DNA of 64,000 nucleotides from Helianthus annuus (Eukaryota > Streptophyta > Magnoliopsida > Asterales > Asteraceae): contig NC_035444.2 in NCBI RefSeq assembly GCF_002127325.2, positions 85,904,286-85,968,285 on the forward strand. Reading direction: 5' to 3'. Position 1 is the stretch's first letter. Each line of letters opens with the position of its first letter. Below the pieces are notes generated by a model. It was not told the origin of the DNA and did no database searches. It was given only the letters and a program-made list of their open reading frames with translations. Shown piece by piece: positions 1 to 13,760 of this stretch. A program made the position numbers and the translations under genes.

Positions 1-3000
1 ACAATAATGTTGAGCGAGTTCATGTGTAAGTGAGTAAGTAAAACCTTTGTAAAATGTCTGTATGTATGAAAATTCCTGGTATGTAGCAATAAGGAAAAAG
101 AGATCAATTAATGTGTAGCTAATACATTAATAAGTGAAATGGCCTAGGAAGCACTCAAACCTGTAACGCGTATTTCATATCGGTCCTTTCGGCGGATCGA
201 CATAGTCACCACATGCAGCCACACGCTGGATCATGTGTGGGTCTCGCAACACCCGATAGATCTATCACTCATGCCTCTCGGTCCTTATACAAGGATTAAT
301 GGTCTTACGATAATAGCCTACCCATTCACATGATCTAGGTAATAACCCTCCTTACGCTATCCATACCATGTAAAAAGTACTTGTAATCATAGTAACATGT
401 ATTTCACCCCCACAGTTTAGAAAACTGAAAACACTAAAGAGAAAAGGGGGACATGAACTCACCGAAGTGCGTCTCTAAAAAGTATCTCCCAGTCAACCTG
501 CAGTGCATCGACCTACACGTACTAACTTCTATTAGACGGACGGCCGTGCCTTAGCTTAAGGGTTAATGTCTTTGGGAAATAGTTAGGCAACTATTTCGTA
601 ATTACACTTCGGAATTACTTGGTAAATATATTCCTTCCCAAGGATGGGGGTTTTAATACATGTGTGTTTATACAATTCCAAGACTTTATTATTAAGTCCC
701 ACTTAATAAATATACTCTAATTCTTTTGTCCAAAATATTCTATCTCCAAAATTATAAATATCTTTCCCAAAAATATTATATTTATTCCATATAATTTTTC
801 CCCAAAATAACACTCGTCAAAATACACACTTATGAGTATTTTTTCGAAAATGCAAAAGTTACGTTTAAAGATCGGGTGGTATTAATAATACCGTTGTAAC
901 TTAATGTTTATTGTGAAGGCGTTCGTGATATTTTGGAGTCGTTAATATTTGGTAATATTATTTTTACTCTAAAAAATAATATTTAGATAGTTTGCAAAAT
1001 AATCACAAAAATTTACGTAAGTGTTGTGATGAAAATATATATTCTAAATATATATATTTTAGCAAGTTTATTTTGTGAAAATCCCACCTCCGACACTTAA
1101 AAAGTTTTGTAATAAAAATCGTGGCGAAAGTTATTCGGGAAAACAAGTTAAAAATATATTTATAACACTTGTCACCAAAACCATTTCTAAGTGTTATATT
1201 TTCTGGAAAAATTTCGACAGAGTTTCCTCTGTAACCGGAGGCGTCCACGCTTACTAGCGTATCATTTTCTTTTGTAAAATCATTCAATCAGTTCTCAATT
1301 AACCAACCCGACATTTAGACATGCAAAACACTACTTATATCGTTTCAGTTTTAATTTACAAAACTGGGCCGTTTTCGAGTATTTTAATAAAATAGTTATC
1401 TTATTCCAAAAATTTCCAAAATTTTATAGAATGTCTTATACGGACCAAAGATTATTTTGTAAAAATATCGGGGTCCAAATCATTACCAATATTTTGTAGA
1501 AAATCATTTTCCGGGCTGAAACCAGATTTATCGTTTTCTGACCACAGTCCGCGGAATAATTTATTTAAAATTCATCCAGAGTCCGATTTACGAAATTCCA
1601 GTGGCAGAGTTACGAATACATCGGTGTTCATCTACAGTATAAATTTTATGATCCGACTCTACACAAAAATCAAGTTATGACTAAAAATATAACACCCATT
1701 TTCTGCTGTAATAATTCAGCTTTAGTTGCTGTTAGAAAACGACACTTTAAAAATAGTAAACAAAGTCCAAAAATTATGATTCTGTTGCCATTCGAACCGT
1801 TTTTCATAGTACATATATCTAGACTTCAGAAAATACATTTTTCGTTTAGTTACGGACCTGTTACAGCCAGTTATAGTCGGCTGAAAGTGCAGATCAGCTT
1901 GCTGATTGAAGGTTAAATGTTACTAAAACGCACCCATATGTTCGCCAACCTTTCTAATATGATTAAAATCAGATCATGAGTCTGTTACAGCAGATTATGG
2001 TTTGTTTATTTCAGATTTATCATGATTTATACCACTAGTTTCTTTTTAACCAACTAGTTCATCATACATTCAAGTCTTTTAGTTTGATCTTTAGTGTTCT
2101 CGATTTTTATCCGTTAAACCTCTTATTAACCACTTTAAATAAGAACAAGAGAGTGTTAGAAGCACTTACAACTAGCACAAGGCTAGGGAAGAAACTAGTC
2201 GGAAATCGAGTGGATAAAAGCAATGTAGCGAGGTTCTTCGCAATCCGAGTGCACCGAGCTTCTTCGTACACGATCCTTCACACTTGTATATGTTTGAAAT
2301 TGGAAGATGGAAATCGAAAAGTGGGTGGGTGTGTGCTTGTGTCTTTGGCCGAGAGGAGCATGGAGAGGAGAGGGAGTGAATTTTTGTCAAGTGGTTATGT
2401 GAAGGTTATGGTGTGTTAAGGATGTTACTTATAGACAATTCTTGCATCATTGTGCAACGGATTTTGTGTTAACTAGATATTAGGCAAAGGAATTACTTTA
2501 ATCAAAAGTTGTAAGTGTTTGTCTCCTATGGGGGTGGCCGAATTCGGTTACAAGGGAGGGGGTTTGGTTTGATTCCAACTAGCCGGTTAAGCATTAGTTA
2601 GTTAGTTAGGAGGTTAACTTAGTTACTAGCATGTAGTAAGCTGTAACGGGTGTTAGGGTATTCGGGGACCCTAACAGGCTTAAACAAAGAAAAATAATGT
2701 TAATGACAATATTTTTATGTTCCGGATAAAGTCCGGTTGTTCGGTTGGATAGTGATCCGTTAAAGTGCTTAACAAAGCTTTAGAGTGTCGTTATTATTAT
2801 TTTTAGTGACCCAATAAATTCCCGACACTTTGGAAAGTGCCTAGTAATATTTTTCTCATGTTTTGGCACTTTATTAGTTAGCTAAATACTGAATTTTTAT
2901 TTAAAGTGCTGAATTTTGTACTTAAAGTACGTTTTAGGCATATCCGGTCACTACAATTATCACCTAGTGACGCAGTTCTACAACCCTCTTATCCCTACAC

Positions 3001-3311
3001 TCTCTACTAGTGTAGTGATCTATTCCTGGCTATTACATGCCTTAGAGGCAGTGTCTGCCTGGTGCTGGCTATATCAGCATGTTAAATGGGTTATCCGTTC
3101 ATTGTGCTACTGTGCTTTTGTGCATCAAGATTGTCACTAGAGTTCAATATGTAAATAATGGAGTGACATCAAGTAAGGTATGATGCAAGTATGTACATGT
3201 ATGAGTATTCAGGTAGCAGTTTATCCATAATTTCAAGCAAGCACAGTAATTAAGCAGTAATTAAATATTAATTAAGTCGTATGGATACCTGGTTTGGTGA
3301 GGGTTGTCACA
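1..3311 (-). repeat. Gypsy-X LTR, left copy, truncated by window edge
   Basis: Base 1 aligns with 24668 and the match runs to 3311 / 27981 with only a few small indels. In element orientation this is the 3' LTR. It begins TGTGACAACCC on the minus strand, directly after a purine tract. Small frames inside it are not coding. Confidence 0.9.
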
Positions 3312-3321
3312 TTCTCCCCCC
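3312..3321 (-). other. Gypsy-X polypurine tract
   Basis: On the minus strand this is GGGGGGAGAA, directly upstream of the LTR start TGTGAC. It is the expected primer site for plus-strand DNA synthesis of an LTR element. Confidence 0.8.
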
Positions 3322-5089
3322 GTTAAAGAAATTTCGTCCTCGAAATTTGTACTACCTTAACTCCTTATGGTTATGTCACACATGTATGTTTATAAATAAC
3401 ATCGAGGTAGATAATATATCAACCCGAGTTCTAGGGTTAAAAGGTGTGTGCGCATAGTAGTTGATGTCAGAGGTACAAGACGTACTTGACGTATAACCTA
3501 ATGTAACCCAGCTAGCAAGGGTTTCCACAAAGAGGAGCCTTGACCAAGAAGACTCTCAAACGATCGATCGCAATATCCAAGCTAGTTTTCACGAAATAGA
3601 GCACCCGCTATATAAATTCCAAAAATCAACAATTCAATTGAAATAATAAAATGATCTGTCAACTCCTGAGTAGACGAATGGTACGATTCAGTATTTTGAA
3701 TTGTGAGAATACGCCGAGTGAACACAAACGAATCTGAAGTATACTTACCTTGATTTGTAGTTGCATCAGAAATGTTTAAATGGCAGGTCAAACGAAAAAA
3801 TATGCAGTTTGGTGTGAAACGGTTGACCATGATTAGCACAAGCTGCAAGTTTGTAATGACACCACAAGGTATCGCAACGACATGATTCCATAATAGCGGT
3901 GACTAAACAAATTCACCGAGTTTGAGACCAGATGATGGTGTACCGAAACAAGCCGGAAGATGAAACTAAGTACTGCAAGACATTTGATTGATAACGAGAG
4001 AATCGTTAGGAGGTACACCATGACATGAAATGAATTTATGTACCTTTGACTCAGCACGCAAGTGTGTTGAGAGTGCTTTAATTGTGGTAAACAAAACGGA
4101 TTTAGGGCAAGTTGTCAAATAATCAATTAAATTCGTGTACGAAGTGAGTAGTCAGATAAGCGCAAGCTTCAATTCTGAGAAAGTATCACTGTAAGGTGCC
4201 GAAATCTATCAACGATTTAGTGGAGTCATAGACCAAACAAGTCTACTACGACTCGAAACAAAAGAATCTGTGACAAAGTATTAGAATATGATGCTCTCAA
4301 TACATCATATGGTGTCTCAAATCAAACATGTGAACTGGATAAGTTCAAGCAGTTGAACCTAGTTTCAACGTAACCAAACAATAAACGTACATATCAACAA
4401 GGAAATCTTAGCATGATAGCAAACATGTAACTCGAAAGAAGGTGGTTTCAAAGAAAAGTGTGTTGACTTGATAACAACAGAGTCATCAATGACAAAAATG
4501 TAGGTTATTCGAATCACAAACTAGTAATTAGATTTGATGACGTAATATCTGAACATTCATGAAGCGTTTATTCGAAATGAAACCGCATGTGTAGCAAACG
4601 GTGCATGGGTTATACATAAGTTTCAAGTGATGGAGCGATGCGCTCCTACCAAAGAGTGAAGTGACCAAGTATACGAAGCAAGCGTGTGTTCGCTCTCAGC
4701 GAATGAAATCAACGTGATGCAACTACTTTGAGGGGAGTAGAGATGCAAATATCTACTCGTTAGAAGTGAAAGTGAAGACTTCAATGGAAGAAAATTTAAG
4801 TACTTTCGGTTTCGTTAACTGCAACGACAAGTTGGTCAAGATAATGATGTTTGATTGAGTTGACAGATATGGTTCCTAGATGTAAGGCTTCTAGTTTCTC
4901 TGGATTCTACATCCCTTGTGGATCTGATTTATACATTGTGTAGGAAGCTCCATTTTGGTTATGTCTAAGCACAGTCATTGTCCCACAATTTCATCCTGGT
5001 ATACTCCCTGAATTTTCTCCGCTAACGATGTTCGATCGTCGATCAGTCGTGTAGTATTAGTTGGGTCCTCATAGTCAGTTATGTAAGAG
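3322..5089 (-). other. Gypsy-X 3' internal region, no recognisable coding sequence
   Basis: Integrase and the end of pol should lie here just before the polypurine tract, but I find no zinc-binding HHCC, no DDE motif and no chromodomain-like tail in any frame. Short open stretches near 3582-4057 on the minus strand have no recognisable motif. Either the region decayed beyond recognition or it was replaced by unrelated sequence, as in large non-autonomous derivatives. Confidence 0.5.
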
Positions 5090-5858
5090 GTTCGTTAATC
5101 CTTAGCAAGAATCACTGACTCTGGTGGGTTAGCTCGTTCGTCTCCTGGTAGTTGACGTTTACTTGAAAATCATCATCCTCCTTTTTGACGAGCAGAAATG
5201 GGGTTACCCAACAGGGAGTCTTGGTCTGTTATCTTCCTTCTCTAGCAACCACTGAGGTTACACTTGCAATCCCTGCATCTCCGAAGGTGTATGTCGCTAA
5301 AGTGCATCAACAGCAGACGCTGCGTCTGGAATTAAATCGATGCGAAATTCAACTTGTCGTTGAGGAGATAATTCTGGCTAGTCTTCGAGGAAGACTTCAA
5401 GATATTCTCCGATCACGGGGGTATCTTCGAGTTTTGTTTCTTCGGCTCCCTTGTCCCCGACATGAGCCGGAGAGCAACACATCCTTCCTACAACATCTTT
5501 CGTGCCTTCAAAGAATTCGTGATCTGTGGAGGTGTATCCTGCTTCGTGAGTCCCAATCGTTTCTTCGTTCGTCATTTGGTTGTGAACATTAATCTTTGTT
5601 CGATCGCTAGGCAACTAACCCATCCCAGTTGCCACGTTGCAGCTTCCCAACTCAACTGGCAATAGATCTAGCGTAAACCTACGCTCTCCAAGTTCTCTCT
5701 TGCCAATTCCACCTACTTCGTTGGCTTCCACTAGCTTCCCGTTAGCTAGTACTATCGTGTGCGGGTTATTTATCTTTCTTGCTACTAACCAAGTATACTC
5801 TTACTCTAGAGATACGAAGCTAAAATTTACAGCAGTATCAAGTAGCGCAAATGCATAG
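5090..5858 (-). pseudogene. Gypsy-X pol remnant: protease and start of reverse transcriptase
   Basis: Read on the minus strand. A protease remnant at about 5800-5850 reads LLDTAVNFSFVS, where the family has a DTGA- or DSGA-type catalytic motif, so the glycine after D-T is lost. At 5378-5450 the linker before reverse transcriptase is visible (EDTPVIGEY). Near 5330 comes [11 protein letters not shown], and at about 5165-5215 VTPFLLVKK, matching the conserved start of Ty3/Gypsy reverse transcriptase. Several stops and frame changes interrupt it. The following residues (about 5100-5165) keep a faint trace of the DYREL block. The palm with the catalytic DD and everything after it is missing or unrecognisable. 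It cannot encode an active enzyme. Confidence 0.7.
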
Positions 5859-5924
5859 CATTGAGTAATATGGGGCGTACCGATATCCATGTTTGGTTTC
5901 CTGGCGTGCTTCCGTAGCCCGGTG

Positions 5925-6885
5925 TTAGGCATCTTTCCCACAATTTTGTTTAATCTCCCTTGGGCAATCTTTCCTATAGTGCCTCATATCCCCGCAGTTG
6001 TAACATCCCTTATCTTTTCCTTTTCCTTTCTTTCCATGCTTCGTCTCACGCCAACACGTTTCCCTATTGTGTCCCACTTTGCCACAGTTGTCACACTTCC
6101 CATTTTTACATCGCCCAGTATGATGGCGTCGGCACCCGTCGCATTTAGGTAGTTTACCCATGTACTCTTTTCTCTTTTTGGCCTTGTTGTCGCTACCCAT
6201 TTGGGTACCCTGTTTGAAATTTGCTAACTTTCTCTTGTTATCCCCAGATGACCCTACATGAGTCTCCTTCTTCTCCTCAGAGGTTGAAACTTTGTTCATC
6301 CTGATTGCCTCTTCAGTCAAGGCCACACTTAGATTGATGGCCTCAGCGATCGTTGTAGGCTTTGATGTCGTCACCATGCTCATGATTTGAGGTGCCAATC
6401 CACAAATGAAACGCTCAATCTTCTTAATCTCTGGATCTACCATGTATGGAACAATATGCGACATAACTTGGAACTTCTCCACGTACTCAGCTATTTTTGG
6501 ACCTTCCATCTTCAATTTCCAGAACTCAGTTTCCACCTTCTGGCTTTATGTTCTTGAGCAGTACTTTTTATGCATTAGCTCTTTCAGTTCGTCCCATGAT
6601 AAGGCATATGCAGCAGCCTCGCCCATCGTCTGAACCTGGAGTTTCCACCATGACAGAGCCCCATCTCGGAACAGCCCGGAAATGTACGTGACCTGATCCT
6701 CTGGGGCGCATTTGCTCGCACGCAAATCAGAATCCGTCTTCTCAATCCAGCGCATGAAGGCTACGGCACCCCCAGTGCCGTCGAAATATAAGGGCTGGTA
6801 GCCCAAGAACTGCTTGTAGGTGCAGCCGATGGGTGGTTTATTTCCGGAGCGAAAGGCCTCGTACTGTGCGATGAAATGTAAGAGG
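5925..6885 (-). pseudogene. Gypsy-X gag, main part (capsid and two zinc knuckles)
   Basis: On the minus strand the frame runs from the Gypsy-1 insertion at 6885 through a capsid-type gag domain (AFMRWIEKTDSDLR, then LSWWKLQVQTMGEAAAY) to two CCHC zinc knuckles near 5960-6090 (CDNCGKVGHNRETC and CYNCGDMRHYRKDC). The gag domain forms the particle shell and the knuckles bind RNA. An in-frame TAA at 6548-6546 interrupts an otherwise continuous frame, which resumes at once. The N-terminal codons are 14 kb away at 20858-20930 because Gypsy-1 inserted between them. In the second knuckle the usual glycine before histidine is arginine. After 5925 the frame is lost. Confidence 0.82.
6881..6885. repeat. 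Target-site duplication of Gypsy-1, left copy (AGAGG)
   Basis: AGAGG immediately precedes the LTR start TGTCACACC at 6886 and is repeated exactly after the far LTR at 20858-20862. Confidence 0.95.
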
Positions 6886-9800
6886 TGTCACACCCAGATC
6901 TCCACGTGTCACCGGTGGGCCCGGTGTGGGGTACAGTGACGTAGTTGGCATCATCATAGACAAACAACACAATATAATAATGCACAGCGGAAGCAGAAAT
7001 AGATTCATTTCAACTTTAATTAAAATGCAATAATAAATATCACAAGTAGTTGAAACGGATCCACAGGCGGATCAAATAAAATAAGATATATTGTTCAACA
7101 GTTTATTGTCGTCCGAGCTTGCGAGACTATTGTGGACGCTCTTTAGGAAACAGCCAGCCTAGTACGTATAGTACCTGCACTTAACCTTTTGGGAAAATAC
7201 GTCAGTTTACACTGGTAAATACAAATTAACTGACTCATTTTGAAAATGATTGAAAATTGATTTAAATGCACATGGCATAAATATTTTTTATTAACTTGGG
7301 ATAATTATGCAATATAAACTTGTGAACGAATTACATGCTACTCGTACGTTTGGTAGCCCGGGATCTTGTCCGGGTTAAAGATTAATAGACACACCACATT
7401 AAAGAGTTATACACGACGGGTGTACGCCTACACCCCGTGCTCTGGTCGTGGCCATCTCGTAAGATAATGCCAAGGATATCCGGGACACGGTCATTAACCC
7501 CCCAAATGCTTAAAGTAAAACAAGACTGTTTAAACGAGCCGATCAAATTATTCCAACTGAACACCCAAGGGTGCAGGATTTGAACGCTCGATCAAGCGGT
7601 ATTCTATATACCGTACCCCAAGCCCGTATAGGGAAAATAAGTCAAAATGTATTTACCTGAGTAAGTATGAATCACAATTGGTAAGTGTAGATAGCTTTTA
7701 CTGGGCCTCCTATTCTAGAACAAAGGTTTATAATAACCTATTAGATTCCTAACGGGTCTTTATTCAAGCCTAAGCTTAGACCGGTTAGTTATAAGGGCGA
7801 TACGGTACAAGCGCACGATTAAGCGAAGACCGGATAGAATGTGATTTAGACCCGACAAGTTTGAATACTTGTATAATATGGGTATACTAAATACATTCTG
7901 AATTTTGAGATAAAAATGATAACGTTTGACCCGTTTCGGTCAATTTATGCACACTAGTTACATAAACCGAACCGAACGCAAAAAGGGCGTTACGGGTAGG
8001 CAAAAGAGTCATATGCAAGTTCCCTGAGATAATATGCTTTAAATATGATATAATATCAGCAAGTTATGTTCTATTATGCCCCGATTAAATTTAAACTCAA
8101 TTTATGCCTTGGAAGGGCATTTTGGTCATTTAAAAGATTGTAAAAGAGTTAAATTAGAAATCTGAGTTACAGGTCTGGTTTATACAGTAAATATACTTAG
8201 TTTGACATATTATAACAGTAGGGTATGACCCGTATACAAAACTTATCATTTAAAATCAAACTATGCACCGTAGGGGTATTTTAGTAATTTCACAAGGGCT
8301 AAAAATGTCAAAACTGGAAATCTGAGTTCAAAAACTTATACTTACTGTTATTATATGAAAATATGCTAAACACATCAGTAGGTATGAATCTTATATGTTT
8401 AATATGTGTATAACGCATACTATGCGTTAAAAAAGCTAAAAATGCGATTTAGAGCCGTTTCCGGGTTTTCAAAAGAAAGCTGAGATTTTTATATTTCCAG
8501 AATGCTCAAAATAATTTATTTAACAAATAAAATCAGTAGAAAAAGGTTTGGGGTCAAAAGGATGTATAAAACTCATTTTATGGCTTAAACGGTCAAAACC
8601 GGCATTAACCGAATCGACTTAGCGACGTATGATCCGATCAGCCAAAAATTAAATAAAAATCTTCAAAAATCCCAGAATATTATATAACATCAGTGGGTAA
8701 AAAGTTTTATTTCGAAAAGTGGCCTCAATTAGGTTATACGCTAAATGCGCCGTTTATTAAACATAAAGATATAGTTTTACGCTATCGGCCATAACTCAAA
8801 ATCTGGACCACCAACTGATCTGAAATTTTCGGTGCAAGTTTATAAATTAATAATAAAGATTTCTACTCTTTCACTTTTCCAAAAATCACGTTTTATATAA
8901 AAAAGGGCAAAATAGTCAACTTTTAAGCATAATCGGAAACATGCATATAAATCGGTTAAGCATAGACTCAAGTTGCAAAAATTCCAGAGAGTTAAACTAA
9001 AATAAAAATGGTCAAAAATAAACTCTAATACAGATCTCAAACATGCATGCACAGATCCGAATCGAGAGTCAACGAAAAAGTCGTTTTACAAGACTTTCGG
9101 TTCCGATTCGTGTTTATACTAAAGATTGTCGAGTTGATTATGATAAAAACATTCTTATATTCATTATAAGTTATTTTTGATGATCAAACTGATTGCATGT
9201 CATCTACATTACCATTTATGCTAGATTCCGCAAAAACGATTTCTGTTGACTTTTTAAGAACATCTTTGACTCGACAAATAGCATGCTTAGAGTGGGAATC
9301 GGAGAATACCCTTTTGAGGGTTTGTTTCCCACATAAATACCAACTTATAAGTGGTTTCAATTTGAGAAATGACAGAGCCAATTTCGTTTAATCGAAAAGT
9401 CAAACTATATGAACAACGGATTGACTTTTTGCTAATAATCAAAGCTATAACGAATTAGAGGATGATATGAATGCTTACAAAGGTCCTAATGAAGCCTAGA
9501 AAGCACTTGGAGGCTGCCTTGACGACCAGAAAGCTCCTGGAATGCCTTGAGAGTTCTTGCAAAATTGTATGTGTTCTTGGTGGTTACACAAGTCCTCAAA
9601 AAAATGATGAATTGATCAGATTTATTGTGAATTCAGGAGTTGTAAGAGTGCACCAGGTGTCCTAGACATGCATGGCCATCTATTGGTGAGAAATGGAGGT
9701 GCTCACAGCTGTTTTACACTCAAAAAAATGGACTAAACAGCCCCTGCTCGCAATCTGCTGCACCTGGGTTTATTGGCAACTGCCAAACTTTGTTAATTAT

Positions 9801-10380
9801 TGGCAGTTTTGGTCCCTGTCCTTGCACGCGAGGTTTTGGCTATGAATCTTGACTCGTAAACCCTCAAATATGGTTTTTAAGAACCTTGGGACATTTACCA
9901 ACATGGTAATGTCCTCGGATAACTTTGCGCTCACCCGAAAAGTCATGAAATTTGACGTTGACGCTTTTAACCCCTCAAGTACGGTTTTGGCCATAACTTT
10001 CTCATACGATAACGAAACTTCATGAAATTTTTACCACATATTCTAGTGAGTATATTTTAGCATTACAAAGCTTCGGGTCTGCCAAAAGTTCACTCAGAGG
10101 TATAAATTCAACATGTTGACACTTTTAGCCCCTATAGTTTGTAATTCCTCACTTTTGTGCAATTTCCGCTTCGTATGATCCATGATCCATCCGTTTAAGG
10201 TTATAAACATTATGTAGGGTTATTATGGAGTCTATTTAGCCATTGTTGACACTTTGGACCCTTACATTCCATAGTTTTCACTATTTGTCAACTTTAGTCC
10301 CTCTAAAGTTTGTTTTCACATACCGGAACCCTATGACACGTGTCAATACATTATTGGACGTAATTTTTCGAGGTGTTACA
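6886..10380 (-). repeat. Gypsy-1 3' LTR
   Basis: Starts TGTCACACCCAG and ends GAGGTGTTACA on the plus strand. It pairs with 17362-20857 almost base for base. It lies beside the purine tract at 10381, so it is the 3' LTR in element orientation. Short open frames in it are not coding. Confidence 0.95.
7597..7613 (-). promoter_or_regulatory. Putative TATA box inside a small hairpin, Gypsy-1 3' LTR
   Basis: The minus strand carries a TATATAG core between inverted arms CGGTAT and ATACCG. The identical element is present in the other Gypsy-1 LTR and in the middle LTR of the Gypsy-2/3 chain. The position, about 2.8 kb into a 3.5-kb LTR, would put the U3/R border shortly downstream. Promoter function is inferred from conservation and the TATA match only. 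Confidence 0.4.
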
Positions 10381-10393
10381 TCCTCACCTCCTT
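10381..10393 (-). other. Gypsy-1 polypurine tract
   Basis: Minus strand AAGGAGGTGAGGA directly before the LTR start TGTAACACC. A neighbouring inverted repeat (AAATCTCGA / TCGAGATTT near 10400-10420) also occurs next to the tract in Gypsy-3. Confidence 0.75.
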
Positions 10394-10416
10394 AAAAGAA
10401 ATCTCGACCTCGAGAT

Positions 10417-11938
10417 TTACTGAAACAAATGAGGGTATTTTTCCTTCATCGTGGATTCCACTTCCCACGTGTATTCGGGACCTCTACGGGCATCCCACTT
10501 GACCTTAACAATAGGTATGTACTTTCTTCGGAGCTTCTTAACCTGTCGATCCTCAATCGACAACGTTTTTTCCACGAACTTCAAACTCTCATCTATGTGT
10601 ATATCCGTATGCGGTATAACCAGTGATTCATCAGCGAAACACTTCTTCAAATTACAGATGTGGAACACATTATGAATAGCGCTAAGTTCTTCAGGCAAGT
10701 TTAACTTGTAAGCAACTGACCCGACACGTTCGACAATATCGAAAGGTCCTATATATATCGGGCTTAGCTTGCCTTTCTTACCAAATCGCATCACCCCTTT
10801 CCAGGGCGATACTTTAAGCAACACCTTATCACCTACATCGAAGTGAAAATCTTTGCGCTTAGGATCCGCATAACTCTTCTGCCTATCCCTGGCAGCTTTC
10901 AAACGATCGCGAATCTGCACGATCTTGTCCGTCGTCTCAAAAACGATATCTGGTCCTGATAGTTGGACATCTCCAACTTCTGCCCAACAGATGGGCGATC
11001 TACACTTTCTACCATATAAGGCCTCGAAAGGCGCAGCTTTTATGCTGGAATGGTAGCTATTGTTGTAGGAGAATTCAATCAGTGGTAGGTTCTTATCCCA
11101 ACTACCACCCAAGTCGATCGCACATGCACGCAGCATGTCTTCCAAAGTTTGAATAGTACGCTCACTCTGACCATCGGTCTGAGGATGATAAGCCGTACTA
11201 AAATTCAAACGAGTGCCCAATGATTGTTGGAAACTCTTCCAAAAATGTGACGTATATCTAGTATCTCTATCAGAGATAATAGATACAGGTATACCATGTA
11301 GCGCTACAATCTTATCAATGTATAATTGAGCTAACATATCGGAGCTATACGTCTCTTTGATGGGTAGAAAATGAGCTGACTTTGTCAGTCTATCTACTAT
11401 GACCCATATAGTATCATTCCCTTTTCTCGTCTTTGGTAACCTGGTGATGAAATCCATTGTCACCATTTCCCATTTCCACTTGGGAATTTCAGGTTGTTGA
11501 AGCAAACCTGACGGCTTCTGATGCTCAGCTTTGACTTGCGCACAAGTCAAACATTTGGCTACATGCTCAGCTACTGACTTTTTCAAACCAATCCACCAGT
11601 AGTTTGCTTTTAGATCCTGGTACATCTTATCAGCTCCAGGATGAAAGGAATATTTTGAGCTGTGGGCTTCCTGGAGGATAACATCCCGAAGTCCTCCATA
11701 AACTGGAACCCATATTCGTCCGTTTAGTCTAAGCATTCCATCTTTGTCGTAGGATAACTGCTCCTCAGTTACTCCTAACTTCTCCTCAGGATAGTTAGCT
11801 TCCAACACAACTTCCTTCTGTGCGGCTAACACCCTTTCGTTCAAATTATTTCTTATTTCAATGCGCTTGGCATTGATTCTGATCGGTTTTATTCTTTCTT
11901 TTCTGCTCAAGGCGTCAGCAACTACATTTGCCTTGCCG
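10417..11938 (-). pseudogene. Gypsy-1 integrase with chromodomain-like tail
   Basis: The frame is open for about 500 codons from 11910 down to the stop at 10417. It holds the N-terminal zinc site (H...H then KCLTCAQ), the catalytic core with its three acidic residues in [15 protein letters not shown] and GQSERTIQ, the GPY-type block ([17 protein letters not shown]) and a C-terminal stretch [19 protein letters not shown]. The last resembles the degenerate chromodomain of Tekay/Del-type chromoviruses, which can steer integration to particular chromatin. Integrase inserts the DNA copy into the chromosome. All catalytic residues look intact. The part is cut off from the rest of pol by a missing G near 11938-11941 (CATCCGGC where Gypsy-3 keeps the reading frame), so it would not be translated in frame. 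Confidence 0.9.
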
Positions 11939-13760
11939 GATGGTATCGTATCTCGCAGTCATAATCATTCAGAGTTTCCATCCATCGCCTTTGTCGCATG
12001 TTCAATTCCTTCTGATTGAACAAGTGTTGAAGACTCTTGTGATCCGAATAAATCACGCACTTGGTTCCGTACAAGTAATGTCTTCATAGCTTCAATGCAA
12101 ATACAACAGCACCCAATTCCAAATCGTGGGTGGTGTAGTTCTTCTCGTGCACCTTTAACTGTCGGGAAGCGTAGGCAATGACTTTGCCTCTCTGCATGAG
12201 TACACAGCCCATACCAGTGTGTGATGCATCGCAATACACCACAAATTCTTCTATTCCATCGGGCAATGTTAACACTGGTGCATTGCTCAACTTCTTCTTC
12301 AAAATGTCGAAGGATTCTTGCTGCTTAGGGCCCCAATCAAACTTAATCTTCTTACGAGTCAACGAAGTCAGGGGCGCGGCAATCCTTGAAAAGTTCTCGA
12401 TGAATCGCCTATAGTATCCTGCCAATCCAAGGAAACTGCGAATCTCGGTGGGAGTCTTCGGCTCCTGCCAATTCATGACCGCTTCTACTTTAGCGGGATC
12501 CACTTGGATACCACGCTCGCTTACCACATGTCCAAGAAACTGGACTTCTCGAAGCCAAAATTCGCACTTCGAAAATTTGGCATAAAGTTTCTCCTGATGC
12601 AGAAGTTTGAGAATACAACGAAGGTGTTTCTCATGGTCAGCTTGGCTCTTCGAGTAGATAAGGATGTCGTCAATAAAGACGATAACGAATTTATCCAAAT
12701 AAGGCTTGCAGACGCGATTCATGAGATCCATGAATGCGGCTGGTGCGTTAGTGAGCCCAAAAGGCATCACTAGGAACTCGTAATGTCCATAACGAGTCCT
12801 AAACGCTGTCTTGTGTACGTCTTCCTCCTTGACCTTCAACTGGTGATAGCCTGACCTCAAGTCGATCTTTGAAAAGTAGCTTGCTCCTTGCAACTGATCG
12901 AATAGGTCGTCGATCCTGGGTAACGGATATCTATTCTTAATAGTGACTTTATTAAGCTCACGGTAATCGATGCACAGGCGCATCGATCCATCCTTCTTTT
13001 TAACGAACAAGATTGGCGCTCCCCAAGGAGACGAGCTAGGTCTAATAAAACCTTTAGCTAACAGATCATCCAATTGTGTCCTCAACTCCTTCATCTCCGT
13101 TGGTGCCAACCTATATGGTGCTCTTGCTACTGGCGCTGCACCTGGGATGATGTCTATTCGAAACTCCACTTGCCTATCCGGTGGCAAATCGGGGAGTTCT
13201 TCAGGAAATACTTCAGGGTATTCTGAGATAACAGGAATGTCTTCGATCTTCGGCTTTGGCTCATCAATAGTAACTTGTTCCATATAAATGACACATCCCT
13301 TCTGCAGGCATCTGGATGCCTTGAGCATGGACACTTGCTCCGGCAATCCATGCTGGGTATCTCCTTGGATAGTGAGTGACTCACCAGACGGAGTCTTAAC
13401 TACCACCTGCTTTCTGTTGCACACAATCTGGGCTTGGTTATGCGCTAACCAATCCATGCCTATCACTATATCGAATCCAGCTAGCTTAAAGGGAAGCAAG
13501 GATAACGGGAATGAATGATTCCTAATGGATATAACACATCCATCTAGAACAGTCGAGGCGGTTTCTATGGTTCCATCGGCTAATTCCACCTCATACTTCA
13601 CACTTAAGGTTTTAACAGGTAGGTTTAACAATTTACAAAACTTATCATCTACAAATGACTTATCTGCTCCTGAATCAAATAGAACTCTAGCAAAAACATC
13701 ATTTACAAGAAAAGTACCTGTAATGACGTTGTCGTCCTGAACTGCTTCCTCCGCGTCCAT
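11939..13760 (-). pseudogene. Gypsy-1 protease, reverse transcriptase and RNase H
   Basis: Starts at the methionine of [10 protein letters not shown] (13760), though it is continuous with gag. Protease carries the catalytic motif DSGADKSFV at about 13655-13680. Reverse transcriptase shows [44 protein letters not shown] and the catalytic FIDDILIYS near 12664-12690. RNase H starts [13 protein letters not shown] and reaches AVVFALKL. There a TGA at 12086-12084 replaces the tryptophan codon found at the same place in Gypsy-3 ([10 protein letters not shown]). The same frame continues for about 48 codons to the missing base near 11940. These enzymes mature the polyprotein and copy element RNA into DNA. 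Only two lesions separate this pol from an open frame. Confidence 0.92.

Noticed and set aside
1..3200. Many short open frames of 60-110 codons inside the LTRs (for example 1677-1916 and 2084-2419, with counterparts near 26346-27089).
   Set aside because: They lie in LTRs, several occur on both strands at once, and show no domain, start context or codon pattern; they repeat only because the LTR repeats.
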